From assembly GCF_000972495.1 (NCBI RefSeq), contig NZ_LATM01000010.1, positions 62,001 through 126,000 of the forward strand: a DNA stretch of 64,000 nucleotides, written 5' to 3'. The notes under the pieces are model-generated. The model was not told the origin of the DNA. It searched no databases and was given only the letters and a program-made list of their open reading frames with translations. Position numbers and translations under genes: made by a program. Of the stretch, positions 8,021 to 14,610 are shown piece by piece. The DNA is from Hymenobacter terrenus. GTDB lineage: Bacteria; Bacteroidota; Bacteroidia; Cytophagales; Hymenobacteraceae. Within the stretch, counting starts at the first letter, position 1. Every line of letters starts with the position of its first letter.

Positions 8021-8731
8021 TTAGCAGTAAGTTTCGTCTTCGTCGAGTTCCAGAAAGTCAGGGGTGGCGTCGCGGGTCGTGAGCAGCGCAATCTTCTCGC
8101 GCATCAGCCGCCGCGCCACTAGGATACGCATCTTCACCTGGTCCTTGGTTAGCCCCAGAGTCCTGCGAATCTCCCAGTAGCGCATCCCATCCACGACCAG
8201 CGTCAAGACGTCCTGATACTTGGCTGGCAGCTCGAACAAACAGCGCTTTACCAGGGCCTCGTAGTGCTGGCGCTCGGAAGCGGTTTGGGGGTCGTCAAAG
8301 TCGACGTCTGGGTGCACGACCAAACGTTCGGGGTGGAGCGGGTAGAATTGTTGGAGAGTGCTTGCTGATTGCGTCATACCTAGGTATGACGTAATATCCA
8401 TTTCGGAACTGTTGCTGAACTTTTCAATTTCTACCGTGTGCTTGCCGTCACGGTTATGCTTTATCAGGAATTTGAGCAGGTTGTTCTCAACTGCTCGATC
8501 GAAATAAGTCGCAAAGGCGGAGCCAGTGGGTAGGCCAGCGCGCGTGATTCGGTCCTGACATTTCAGGAGTGTGTCAGTAAACACGTTTTCCGCGTCTGCG
8601 TTGCGCGTGAGCTGGTACTTGGCAAGCTGGAACTCGAAGCGTTTCCAGCGTTTGTCGTAGCTCGCCGCGATCGCGTTCATGAAAAGGTCGGCCAGGGCTT
8701 GGTTATCAGGGTCTATAGTCTGAGCTGTCAT
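8021..8731 (-). CDS. Phage sigma-70-like / late transcription regulator
   Basis: 236 residues. Residues about 20-90 resemble sigma region 2 (AENVFTDTLLKCQD, then TYFDRAVENNLLKFL). Residues about 165-215 form a region-4-like helix-turn-helix (LPAKYQDVLTLVVDGMRYWEI, RTLGLTKDQVKMRI). A gene just upstream of the terminase commonly encodes a late transcription activator in phages (RinA/ArpU-like by position), so control of the packaging and head genes is plausible. It has its own 25-nt promoter-like repeat and a private terminator, so it forms a monocistronic unit. The protein is ECF-like in size, but no anti-sigma partner is present. Confidence 0.65.
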   Translation of the reverse strand: MTAQTIDPDNQALADLFMNAIAASYDKRWKRFEFQLAKYQLTRNADAENVFTDTLLKCQDRITRAGLPTGSAFATYFDRAVENNLLKFLIKHNRDGKHTVEIEKFSNSSEMDITSYLGMTQSASTLQQFYPLHPERLVVHPDVDFDDPQTASERQHYEALVKRCLFELPAKYQDVLTLVVDGMRYWEIRRTLGLTKDQVKMRILVARRLMREKIALLTTRDATPDFLELDEDETYC

Positions 8732-8772
8732 GCCCTAAATAGGGCGTCTCGCTCACCCTCGGCAGTACAATC

Positions 8773-8797
8773 ACCAACTTTACGGATAATTATTTTC
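8773..8797 (-). promoter_or_regulatory. 25-nt promoter-like repeat, copy 1, with conserved 41-nt leader
   Basis: A 25-nt AT-rich block ending (minus strand) in CCGTAAAGTTGGT is identical to the block at 10761-10785. In both places it lies exactly 41 nt before the ATG. The leaders share CTGCCGAGG, TGA and CTATTTA-x-GG just before the start codon. TAAAGTTG differs by one base from the host -7 consensus TAnnTTTG, but no TTTG lies 19 nt upstream. Confidence 0.55.
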
Positions 8798-8799
8798 GG

Positions 8800-8955
8800 T
8801 TAATTATCACAGGTTGCATGGCACGGCTGTACCGTATCCAGCCAAGCCTGTTGCAACCGTTCCGGGAGCTCCTCAAAGGGGATAACATGGTCCATGTCCA
8901 GGGCCCGGGAGTGCCGGAGGTAGGCCAGTTCGGCGAAGAAATACAGCGATTCCAT
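8800..8955 (-). CDS. Small prophage protein of unknown function (51 aa)
   Basis: An ATG at 8955 opens a 51-residue frame ending at a TAA at 8800-8802. It begins MESLYFFAELAYLRHSRALD and is helical and acidic, with a CHATC near the C-terminus. It starts 3 nt after the stop of the preceding structural gene and ends just upstream of the promoter block for the sigma-like gene, which fits tight phage packing. A longer frame overlapping this region is antisense noise. No family recognised. Confidence 0.5.
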   Translation of the reverse strand: MESLYFFAELAYLRHSRALDMDHVIPFEELPERLQQAWLDTVQPCHATCDN

Positions 8956-8958
8956 AGG

Positions 8959-9873
8959 CTATTGTACCTGTACTGTGTAGGTACCAAACAGGTCATTACC
9001 GCCCACCAACAGCGCGTAGTCTTCCACGAAGCCATCCGAGTTGGTGAAGGGGAAGATGATCATTGTGAAGCTATTATCAATCAGGGTGTTCACAACGATC
9101 GTGGGCTGGGTACCACCAGTGAGCATCGAAGCCGGGAAGGCGATGACGATGGGTTGCCCCTCACAGGTGACACTGGCGTTCATGAAGCGATTATCGAGCA
9201 GGCCGACGGCGCCTTCGAACTGCAGATTCTCAGACACTGCGGTGGCACTGGCACCTTTGTAACCACCTACCAGGGTACCGGGTACGATGAATCCTAATTG
9301 GCGGTACTGGACCAATGCGGTAGCAATAGCCTGTAACCCGCGGGCATCGGTGACCTGTAGGGCGAAGGATTTATCTACGTTGCCGGGGGCGGTGGTCACC
9401 AGGCTACCAAATCGTTGGATGGGCGTGGGTTGGTTGGAGCCATTGACCACGTTGGCTACCAGTTGGGATGAACCCTGACGTACATCCCAACTCAGTGTTA
9501 CCGCAGGGTTGGACCCTTTTTGACGGCGGGCATTGCTGGCGGTCAGGCTGGCCGTCGGCGGGGTGTCACGATGCAGGAATTTCCACATGCCACTCGCAAA
9601 GGTCGTCTCGTTGTTGCTGTAGTTGCCGAACGCGTTGGAGGGTACGGTCCAGTCAAATGCGAACTCGCCGTCACCCGCACCCGAGCCACCACGCGCATCC
9701 ACGTAGTCGAGGATGGCGTTGAGGAGCGCGCGGTGACGTTTACCTTGGAGCTTGGTGGCATCGTTGGCGTCTGGATGAACCTTTATAATATCCAGGATGA
9801 GCTCGTTAAGGTCCTGGCGGGTGATGGCGGGGGTGGACGGCGTGGGTGTGGAGGGCATGCTGCTGAGGGCCAT
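8959..9873 (-). CDS. Phage tail-fibre / appendage-like structural protein
   Basis: 304 residues from the ATG at 9873; the frame is open upstream but the extra residues overlap the previous gene. After a Ser/Thr/Pro-rich start, the segment ITRQDLNELILDIIKVHP followed by GKRHRALLNAILDYVDA is a recurrent N-terminal attachment module in tail-appendage proteins of Bacteroidota phages. The rest is beta-rich, with an Ig-like region near 115-200 and a Gly/Asn-rich C-terminus. It probably extends from the baseplate. Substrate specificity cannot be read. Confidence 0.55.
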   Translation of the reverse strand: MALSSMPSTPTPSTPAITRQDLNELILDIIKVHPDANDATKLQGKRHRALLNAILDYVDARGGSGAGDGEFAFDWTVPSNAFGNYSNNETTFASGMWKFLHRDTPPTASLTASNARRQKGSNPAVTLSWDVRQGSSQLVANVVNGSNQPTPIQRFGSLVTTAPGNVDKSFALQVTDARGLQAIATALVQYRQLGFIVPGTLVGGYKGASATAVSENLQFEGAVGLLDNRFMNASVTCEGQPIVIAFPASMLTGGTQPTIVVNTLIDNSFTMIIFPFTNSDGFVEDYALLVGGNDLFGTYTVQVQ

Positions 9874-9887
9874 GATAATAGGTCTTA

Positions 9888-10178
9888 TTAGTTGTGTTCC
9901 GCGGCCTGATGCTCCTGCCACGAATGCTCCAGCAGGTCCGGGGGAATGGCGGTGAATGGGGTGTAGGTGTTCACCGCGAAGCCGATTTGGGTCAAGTAGG
10001 CCGCGCTGGGGCTGAGCTGCGTCAGTGTCTCATCGTATTGGATAGCCATCGAGCCATCCAATACACTGTCCAGCGTGAGACCATTGTCGATGGCTAGCTT
10101 GAACACCAGCTGAGGGTCACCATACAGCTGTACCGCCAGGTCGATGAGGGACTGGCCCTCCTGTACATTATAGGTCAT
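9888..10178 (-). CDS. LysM-like phage tail protein (gpX type)
   Basis: 96 residues starting MTYNVQEGQSLIDLAVQLYGD, a LysM-like fold in residues 2-50 (QLYGDPQLVFKLAIDNG), as in small tail proteins of the gpX family that seal or extend the tail hub. The C-terminal half is unique. The ATG overlaps the stop of the gp25-like gene by 1 nt. Confidence 0.7.
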   Translation of the reverse strand: MTYNVQEGQSLIDLAVQLYGDPQLVFKLAIDNGLTLDSVLDGSMAIQYDETLTQLSPSAAYLTQIGFAVNTYTPFTAIPPDLLEHSWQEHQAAEHN

Positions 10179-10498
10179 TAGCGGAGGCGTTCAGCGTTAA
10201 TGGACAGTTGCAATTGACCTTGCGGGCTGGTGGCCTGGACGGTCTCTACCACGTAGTTATCCGCCTGCAGCTGGATAGCCACCCGGCGTTGGATTTCGGG
10301 GCCCTGACCGCTGGATTTCTGGTAGGAGCCAATGCCCACGCCCAGGAGCGGGGCCTGGCGATAGAAGCCGGGAAAGGAGGCGACGATGTGCTCGATGTGC
10401 TGGAAGTCACTGTAACCCACGCGCAGGTCACCCGTGACGGGGTCCACGCGCAGGTCACCATCAGTGGCGTCGAGTAGGAAGTCTTGTGCTTGTACCAT
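10178..10498 (-). CDS. Baseplate wedge protein, gp25/gpW-like
   Basis: 106 residues from the ATG at 10498. DLRVDPVTGDLRVGYSDFQHIEHIV, then FPGFYRQAPLLGVGI and EIQRRVAIQLQADNYVV, follow the gp25-like pattern (leading beta hairpin, a PxLGxG turn, C-terminal amphipathic helix) seen in wedge proteins of contractile baseplates. The ATG overlaps the TGA of the upstream membrane protein (TGATG), and SD leader copy 4 lies inside that upstream gene's 3' end. A longer open frame is only translated leader. Confidence 0.6.
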   Translation of the reverse strand: MVQAQDFLLDATDGDLRVDPVTGDLRVGYSDFQHIEHIVASFPGFYRQAPLLGVGIGSYQKSSGQGPEIQRRVAIQLQADNYVVETVQATSPQGQLQLSINAERLR

Positions 10499-10719
10499 CA
10501 GGTGGAGGGGTTTCCTCCTTGAATCCTCATGGCCCTGATGGCTTCGACTAATGCCGTTCTTTCGTTGGGCAGGTTCATATAAAGTAAGAACCAATTATGT
10601 ATGGTGACCTGCAATTGGTTATCGTACGTCCCGAAAAACAAGAAAAAGTATAGTGCCAAGATGGCCAGTGTGGGCAGCAGCATTCTGATGCCACTGGGGA
10701 TTTTATGTAGTATTTTCAT
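10498..10719 (-). CDS. Small single-pass membrane protein in the prophage tail region
   Basis: 73 residues with one clear hydrophobic segment (about 13-31, LLPTLAILALYFFLFFG) after a basic N-terminus. The last 17 residues (...EAIRAMRIQGGNP) are simply the translated SD leader repeat, so the reading frame runs through the regulatory element of the next gene. It starts after promoter repeat copy 2, at the same 41-nt distance as the sigma-like gene. It could be a lysis accessory or superinfection-exclusion protein; nothing decides between them. Confidence 0.55.
   Translation of the reverse strand: MKILHKIPSGIRMLLPTLAILALYFFLFFGTYDNQLQVTIHNWFLLYMNLPNERTALVEAIRAMRIQGGNPST
10510..10546 (-). promoter_or_regulatory. 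SD leader repeat, copy 4, inside a coding 3' end (baseplate wedge gene)
   Basis: The minus strand reads GATTCAAGGAGGAAAC then CCCTCC and, after ACC, TGATG. GGAGG pairs with CCTCC (5-bp stem, AAACC loop). The preceding CGAAGCCATCAGGGCCATGA is nearly identical to the flank of copy 1, giving a 37-nt repeat. Confidence 0.7.
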
Positions 10720-10760
10720 ACCTTAAATAGTGGTATCCCTTCATCCTCGGCAGGCTATTG

Positions 10761-10785
10761 ACCAACTTTACGGATAATTATTTTC
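10761..10785 (-). promoter_or_regulatory. 25-nt promoter-like repeat, copy 2, with conserved 41-nt leader
   Basis: Identical over 25 nt to 8773-8797 and again exactly 41 nt from the ATG (at 10719). The two leaders share CTGCCGAGG and CTATTTA near the start codon. It would drive the tail genes beginning with the small membrane protein. Confidence 0.55.
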
Positions 10786-10789
10786 AGGT

Positions 10790-11179
10790 TCAGAGCAGGT
10801 ACCACAGGACCACACCAGTGAGTACCAGCAAGCGACTCAGGGCACTGAAGCGACTGGGTTCCAGGTGTAGCTGCCCGGCGAGCCAGTTGATGGCCTTATC
10901 CGTTAGCGCCGTCTGGCCCACGCTGAATGCCGCTGGGCCAGACGTCACATTCAGTACCACGTCAAACAGGGCCAATCTGATGGTGAGGGCGTACAGTAAC
11001 GAGTCCGGGACAAACACCGCGGGGGCCAGCCAGACGAACACCAGTAGGTAGTGCAGTGCGAAGGCTTGGTGACGTGCTTCAGCGCTGGGTGCGGTGCGTT
11101 TGATAGCTGGTAAGAGCTTACCCTGGCTGACGGCCATCATCACGGTCGTGACCAGCCAGAAGGTGCCTTGCAGTAACAT
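10790..11179 (-). CDS. Prophage multi-pass membrane protein (holin-like candidate)
   Basis: 129 residues with hydrophobic segments near 1-16, 41-58, 61-78 and 113-129. The last ends VLTGVVLWYLL at the C-terminus. It has no family match known to me, but its place immediately after another small membrane protein and the DUF5675 gene makes a lysis (holin) role reasonable. The ATG overlaps the stop of the preceding gene by 1 nt (TAATG). Confidence 0.5.
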   Translation of the reverse strand: MLLQGTFWLVTTVMMAVSQGKLLPAIKRTAPSAEARHQAFALHYLLVFVWLAPAVFVPDSLLYALTIRLALFDVVLNVTSGPAAFSVGQTALTDKAINWLAGQLHLEPSRFSALSRLLVLTGVVLWYLL

Positions 11180-11361
11180 TACGTGGTGGGGCCTTCCGAT
11201 ACAGGTGAACCGTATCGGTACCAGTTATAGCCGCCAGTGACCAAGGCCAGCGTGGCGAAGATGCACGTGGGGTACACCATGCCGGACCCTTGCGCGTCAG
11301 TGATCCAGAAGTAGATGCAGAGGCAGGTGAGGAAGGCGAAAGCAATGAAAAAGAAGCGCAT
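11179..11361 (-). CDS. Small two-helix membrane protein (lysis module candidate)
   Basis: 60 residues, two hydrophobic helices (about 3-20 and 29-45) separated by a short polar turn (DAQGSG) and followed by a polar tail. Size and topology match class II holins, but many small phage membrane proteins look alike. It lies between the DUF5675 gene and the 129-residue membrane protein, all in one direction. Confidence 0.5.
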   Translation of the reverse strand: MRFFFIAFAFLTCLCIYFWITDAQGSGMVYPTCIFATLALVTGGYNWYRYGSPVSEGPTT

Positions 11362-11403
11362 AACGGAGTATTAGTTAGTATTAAAAGGAAGGGACGGGTT
11401 GTA

Positions 11404-11874
11404 CTATTTGACCACTGGGAGCTGGGTGTCCACGTACTGGATGGACATAGGCCGCTTGTCGGCCACTGCTTTCTGGAGCACGGTCATCAGCTTCGCGAAG
11501 GTTGTGCGGGAGTTGGAGACCCAATCTGGGGTCTTCGGGTCGTAGGTGCCCACAATGCCACAGCCGTCAGTATCGACGTCCGAGTTACCGGAATGTAAGC
11601 GGATACCCAGGTAGCCTAGCACCTTGAGCACCTCGGGCATGAGCACTTTGAAGCGGTTGCTCACCGAGAGGATGAGCTTATAGGTACCAGCCGGGATGGC
11701 GGTCTTGCCGTACACCTTTTTAGCAGTGGTTGGGCGCACAACATCTTCCAGCAGGTGACAGAAGAATACACCATCAATGGTGACCTCGGAGATGGTTGAC
11801 TTAGTGGTGTACCACTTGCGGGTTGCCACCACGCTAAGGGGCGTCGGAACAGGGGTTTTGGGAGCGGGTGCCAT
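11404..11874 (-). CDS. DUF5675-family protein, probable phage lysis enzyme
   Basis: 156 residues. After a Pro/Thr-rich start come TISEVTIDGVFFCHLLEDVVR and AIPAGTYKLILSVSNRFK, then a catalytic-looking block GIRLHSGNSDVDTDGCGIVG near 100-119. This is the DUF5675 pattern, with conserved H-S-G-N and D-x-x-G-C. DUF5675 proteins often occupy the endolysin position in Bacteroidota and other phages and are presumed to act on peptidoglycan; the reaction is not established as far as I know. Two putative holins follow. The start codon abuts a 41-nt hairpin that contains the SD. Confidence 0.7.
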   Translation of the reverse strand: MAPAPKTPVPTPLSVVATRKWYTTKSTISEVTIDGVFFCHLLEDVVRPTTAKKVYGKTAIPAGTYKLILSVSNRFKVLMPEVLKVLGYLGIRLHSGNSDVDTDGCGIVGTYDPKTPDWVSNSRTTFAKLMTVLQKAVADKRPMSIQYVDTQLPVVK

Positions 11875-11937
11875 GATTCAAAAGGAGGCCCGTGTGGGCG
11901 TTTCCTCCTTGAATCATCTTCCCCTATGAGTGCTTCG
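11875..11937 (-). promoter_or_regulatory. SD leader repeat, copy 5, within a large start-codon hairpin
   Basis: On the minus strand GATTCAAGGAGG (from 11915) pairs with CCTCCTTTTGAATC (ending at 11875). The stem is 7 bp (GATTCAA/TTGAATC), a 2-nt bulge, then 5 bp (GGAGG/CCTCC), with an inner GCCC/GGGC stem closed by ACAC. The ATG at 11874 follows directly. The leader core GATTCAAGGAGGAAAC is shared with four other phage genes; a CGAAGC lies on its 5' side as in copies 1 and 4. Confidence 0.7.
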
Positions 11938-11961
11938 TTTTGCGGGTCGCAGCCGTGAAAT

Positions 11962-11975
11962 TTTCAAGTAATCTG
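11962..11975 (-). promoter_or_regulatory. Repeated promoter-like motif, copy 2
   Basis: CAGATTACTTGAAA on the minus strand, identical to 7955-7968, lying between the integrase gene and the DUF5675 gene. It is the only candidate promoter for the lysis group in this gap. Confidence 0.4.
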
Positions 11976-11983
11976 GAGAATAT

Positions 11984-13270
11984 CTACTGGTTCAGCATTG
12001 CTTCGTAGCGTGCTGCGAAGTCGTCTGCGGCATCCTGCTGCAAGTCGGTTAGACCGATGTACCTGCTGAATGCAGCAAGGGTACTGTGACCTGACCATTG
12101 CATCACTTCCTTTATACTGAAGCCCAAATCCAGGCACAACGTACAGAAGCTGCGGCGGCTGCTATGACTGGAGATGAGTTCATATTTTGGTGTCTGGACG
12201 GTAATGGTCTTATCGCGCTTCTTCGTTTCAATGGTCATCTCCTCACGCAGCGCTGGGATGAGTTGACACAGCTCTTTGATGTACTCATTGAACTTCTGGT
12301 TGCTCAGTTCTGGTAGGTCCAGCTCTTTGGTTTCCGAGTCGGTGTACTTATCGAGTATCTCCCGCAAAGGTGGAAAAACAGGTATTCGAACGGTGAACCC
12401 TGTTTTCTGCATGCGAATGACCACGTGTCCTTTTTGTAGATGATCTTTGCGCAGGCGAATCAGGTCGGAGAACCGCAGGCCGCTAAATATCTGGGCCACC
12501 ATCAGGTCCCTTACCCGCTCTAACCTTTTGCTGAAGTGCAAATCCAGCTTGCGTAACGCCTCTATTTCATGTTTGTGCAACACGACCGGGGGCGTCAGCA
12601 TTTGGGCGTACAGTGGCTTGATTTTGCTCGTCTGAACAGCTGGTGCTGGCTTATCCAGCAGTAGCTGCCTCAGCATCCTGACGCGCTTGGTAAGCGTAGC
12701 ATTATTGTAGTTGTAGGTCTTCAGCAACCAGTGCTGCCAGGTGGTAATATCCTCATTGGTCAGCGTCTTGAGTACCCACGTGAGCTTATTGGCTGTTTGG
12801 AAAGCCGCGATGTTGTTGTAGAGCGTTTTAAATCCTTTCCGCGTGGCCGGGGCCCAATCGACGTGCTCCTCCATAAAGGAGTGCAGGATCTCCAGTACGG
12901 TTGTTGAATGAGGTTCAGCCTCCGGTGACTGGGTCAGGAGGAGGGAGGCTTCATGATACGTAGCGTTCAGCTGAGCGATGGTGGGTAGTATCTCCCCATT
13001 CTGGATGTAGAGGCTCTTGATGCGGTCATTCAGGCCAGTTAAGACCAAATTGATATGCTTGTTGTCCTTGCCTACATTCTCAGTACCATTCGCCCGAATC
13101 TGCTTTCTGGTCGTGTCCCAGTACTTCTCATGGACCTTGATGCCCGTCGGCACGCGTTTGCATTGGCCCTGGTGGCGGTATTCCGCATAAATGGTTACCA
13201 TCCCCGAAGGGGTGGGGTTTCGGATAACGAGTGCAGCCTTCACAAAAATGGGGGTTCGTTCGGGCGACAA
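11984..13270 (-). CDS. Tyrosine-type phage integrase
   Basis: 428 residues. An N-terminal arm-binding domain (about 8-70) is followed by a SAM-like core-binding domain (about 120-210). The catalytic domain carries R266 (GLRFSDL), K289 (QKTGF), H369-x-x-R372 (SSHSSRRSF), H395 (WSGHST) and nucleophile Y404 (FSRYIG), so all expected residues are present. It would insert and excise the prophage. The start shown is TTG at 13270; a GTG at 13243 is an alternative and no ATG is available. The gene lies at the right end of the prophage; no att repeat was found because the other end is outside the window. Confidence 0.92.
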   Translation of the reverse strand: MSPERTPIFVKAALVIRNPTPSGMVTIYAEYRHQGQCKRVPTGIKVHEKYWDTTRKQIRANGTENVGKDNKHINLVLTGLNDRIKSLYIQNGEILPTIAQLNATYHEASLLLTQSPEAEPHSTTVLEILHSFMEEHVDWAPATRKGFKTLYNNIAAFQTANKLTWVLKTLTNEDITTWQHWLLKTYNYNNATLTKRVRMLRQLLLDKPAPAVQTSKIKPLYAQMLTPPVVLHKHEIEALRKLDLHFSKRLERVRDLMVAQIFSGLRFSDLIRLRKDHLQKGHVVIRMQKTGFTVRIPVFPPLREILDKYTDSETKELDLPELSNQKFNEYIKELCQLIPALREEMTIETKKRDKTITVQTPKYELISSHSSRRSFCTLCLDLGFSIKEVMQWSGHSTLAAFSRYIGLTDLQQDAADDFAARYEAMLNQ

Positions 13271-13426
13271 GTATACGAGTTAGTACCGATATAGTACCGG
13301 ATCAGGCAGATTGGTACAGAATACCGGGGGATACACCTGGGGTGAATCCCTTCCTGTAGGTTGCAGGGGTATATTTTAGGGTATGCAGCAGGACAAAGGT
13401 GTTATTCCTAGCATCACCACTAAAAA

Positions 13427-13456
13427 GGCCTCGTGCACGCTGCACGGGGCCTTTTT
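13427..13456. terminator. Bidirectional-looking intrinsic terminator at the prophage right boundary
   Basis: GGCCTCGTGCA and TGCACGGGGCC form a stem around CGC, flanked by AAAAA on the left and TTTTT on the right, so it could stop transcription in both directions between the prophage and the host genes. Confidence 0.7.
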
Positions 13457-13718
13457 GCTTTCTGGAATGGGCTACAACCGGAGGGTTGAGACTAAGAAGT
13501 CATGGCGCTATGGGCAGCAGAAACAGGGTGGTGTGCAAAGGTGGCTTTTGAAACACAAAAAGCACGTTAACAGTACTAGTTGCCCGGAGAGGGCCGCCTG
13601 ATAGAGCGATGCCCGTCCGCTCAGCTAGAAAGTAGAAAAGAGATACATCCATTATGCTTTTTTGCCGTATAGACGAGCTCCAAAGTTTTCTTCACCCCAA
13701 TTCCCAGAACTAGTGCTT

Positions 13719-14474
13719 ATGAACACGAAACCACTCTTCGCCACTTTAGCCCTGACTGTGGCTCTCGCTGCTCCCACTTTCGCCCAGGATGGGATGAAAA
13801 CCAAAAGTGATGGCGACAAAACCAAGACCAAGGCCGACGGGGTGACCACCAAAACCAAAATGTCGGACGATGGCAAAATGAAAGTCAAAGGCAAGTCCGA
13901 CGCCGGCGATAAAATGAAGGCCAAAACCAAGCCCCGTCAGGGTGATGCGATGAGCGGCGATGCTACGAGCGGTAGCATGGGCACAACTTCAGTTTCGGCG
14001 TCGCCCTCGGGTGGTGTGATGGTAGGTGGCGCCATGATGACCGCCGATAAAGACATCGTTGACAACGCCGCGGGTAGCTCCGACCATACCACGCTGGTAG
14101 CCGCCGTGAAAGCGGCTGGTTTGGTAGAAACCCTGAAAAGTGCTGGCCCCTTCACGGTATTTGCCCCCACCAACGCGGCCTTCAGCGCCCTGCCCGCTGG
14201 CACGGTAGAAACCCTAGTAAAGCCTGAAAACAAGGCGACACTCACCAAAATTCTAACCTACCACGTAGTGCCCGGCCGCCTCACCGCCGCCGACCTCAAG
14301 TCCGGGCAAGTACTCACCACCGTAGAGGGTGAGCAACTCACCGTAACCAAAACTGCCAGTGCCGTGACCATTAAGGATGCTAAAGGTGGCATGGCTACCG
14401 TCACCATTCCCGATGTCGTTTCCAGCAACGGCGTGACTCACGTAATCGATGCCATCCTGATGCCCGCTAAATAG
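13719..14474 (+). CDS. Secreted fasciclin-domain protein
   Basis: 251 residues from the ATG at 13719 (MNTKPLFATLALT), which gives a proper signal peptide ending AQD. A lysine/aspartate/threonine-rich linker (about 25-85) consists of imperfect DGxKTK-type repeats. The fasciclin domain (about 110-251) has TVFAPTNAAFSAL, LTYHVVPGR and the C-terminal GVTHVIDAILMP, all diagnostic. Such proteins mediate adhesion; here the target is unknown. The Lys/Asp linker is typical of Hymenobacter relatives but its role is unclear. Confidence 0.85.
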   Translation: MNTKPLFATLALTVALAAPTFAQDGMKTKSDGDKTKTKADGVTTKTKMSDDGKMKVKGKSDAGDKMKAKTKPRQGDAMSGDATSGSMGTTSVSASPSGGVMVGGAMMTADKDIVDNAAGSSDHTTLVAAVKAAGLVETLKSAGPFTVFAPTNAAFSALPAGTVETLVKPENKATLTKILTYHVVPGRLTAADLKSGQVLTTVEGEQLTVTKTASAVTIKDAKGGMATVTIPDVVSSNGVTHVIDAILMPAK

Positions 14475-14550
14475 GGTTCAGGCAAGGAACTGCTGAAGCA
14501 AGGTTCCTTAATTTCGCTTCTGTCTACTCCTCGTTATTCGTGTCGTAAAT

Positions 14551-14587
14551 TAAGAAGGCCCGTCATATACTACGACGGGCCTTCTTA
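14551..14587. terminator. Bidirectional terminator between convergent genes
   Basis: Perfect 14-bp arms TAAGAAGGCCCGTC and GACGGGCCTTCTTA with a 9-nt loop, lying between the fasciclin gene (plus) and the T9SS protein gene (minus). Confidence 0.8.
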
Positions 14588-14610
14588 CTATTTCAGTACC
14601 TGGAGTTTCA

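Noticed and set aside
13271-13430. Prophage attachment site
   Set aside because: The left end is outside the window, so no matching repeat can be shown, and no tRNA is adjacent.
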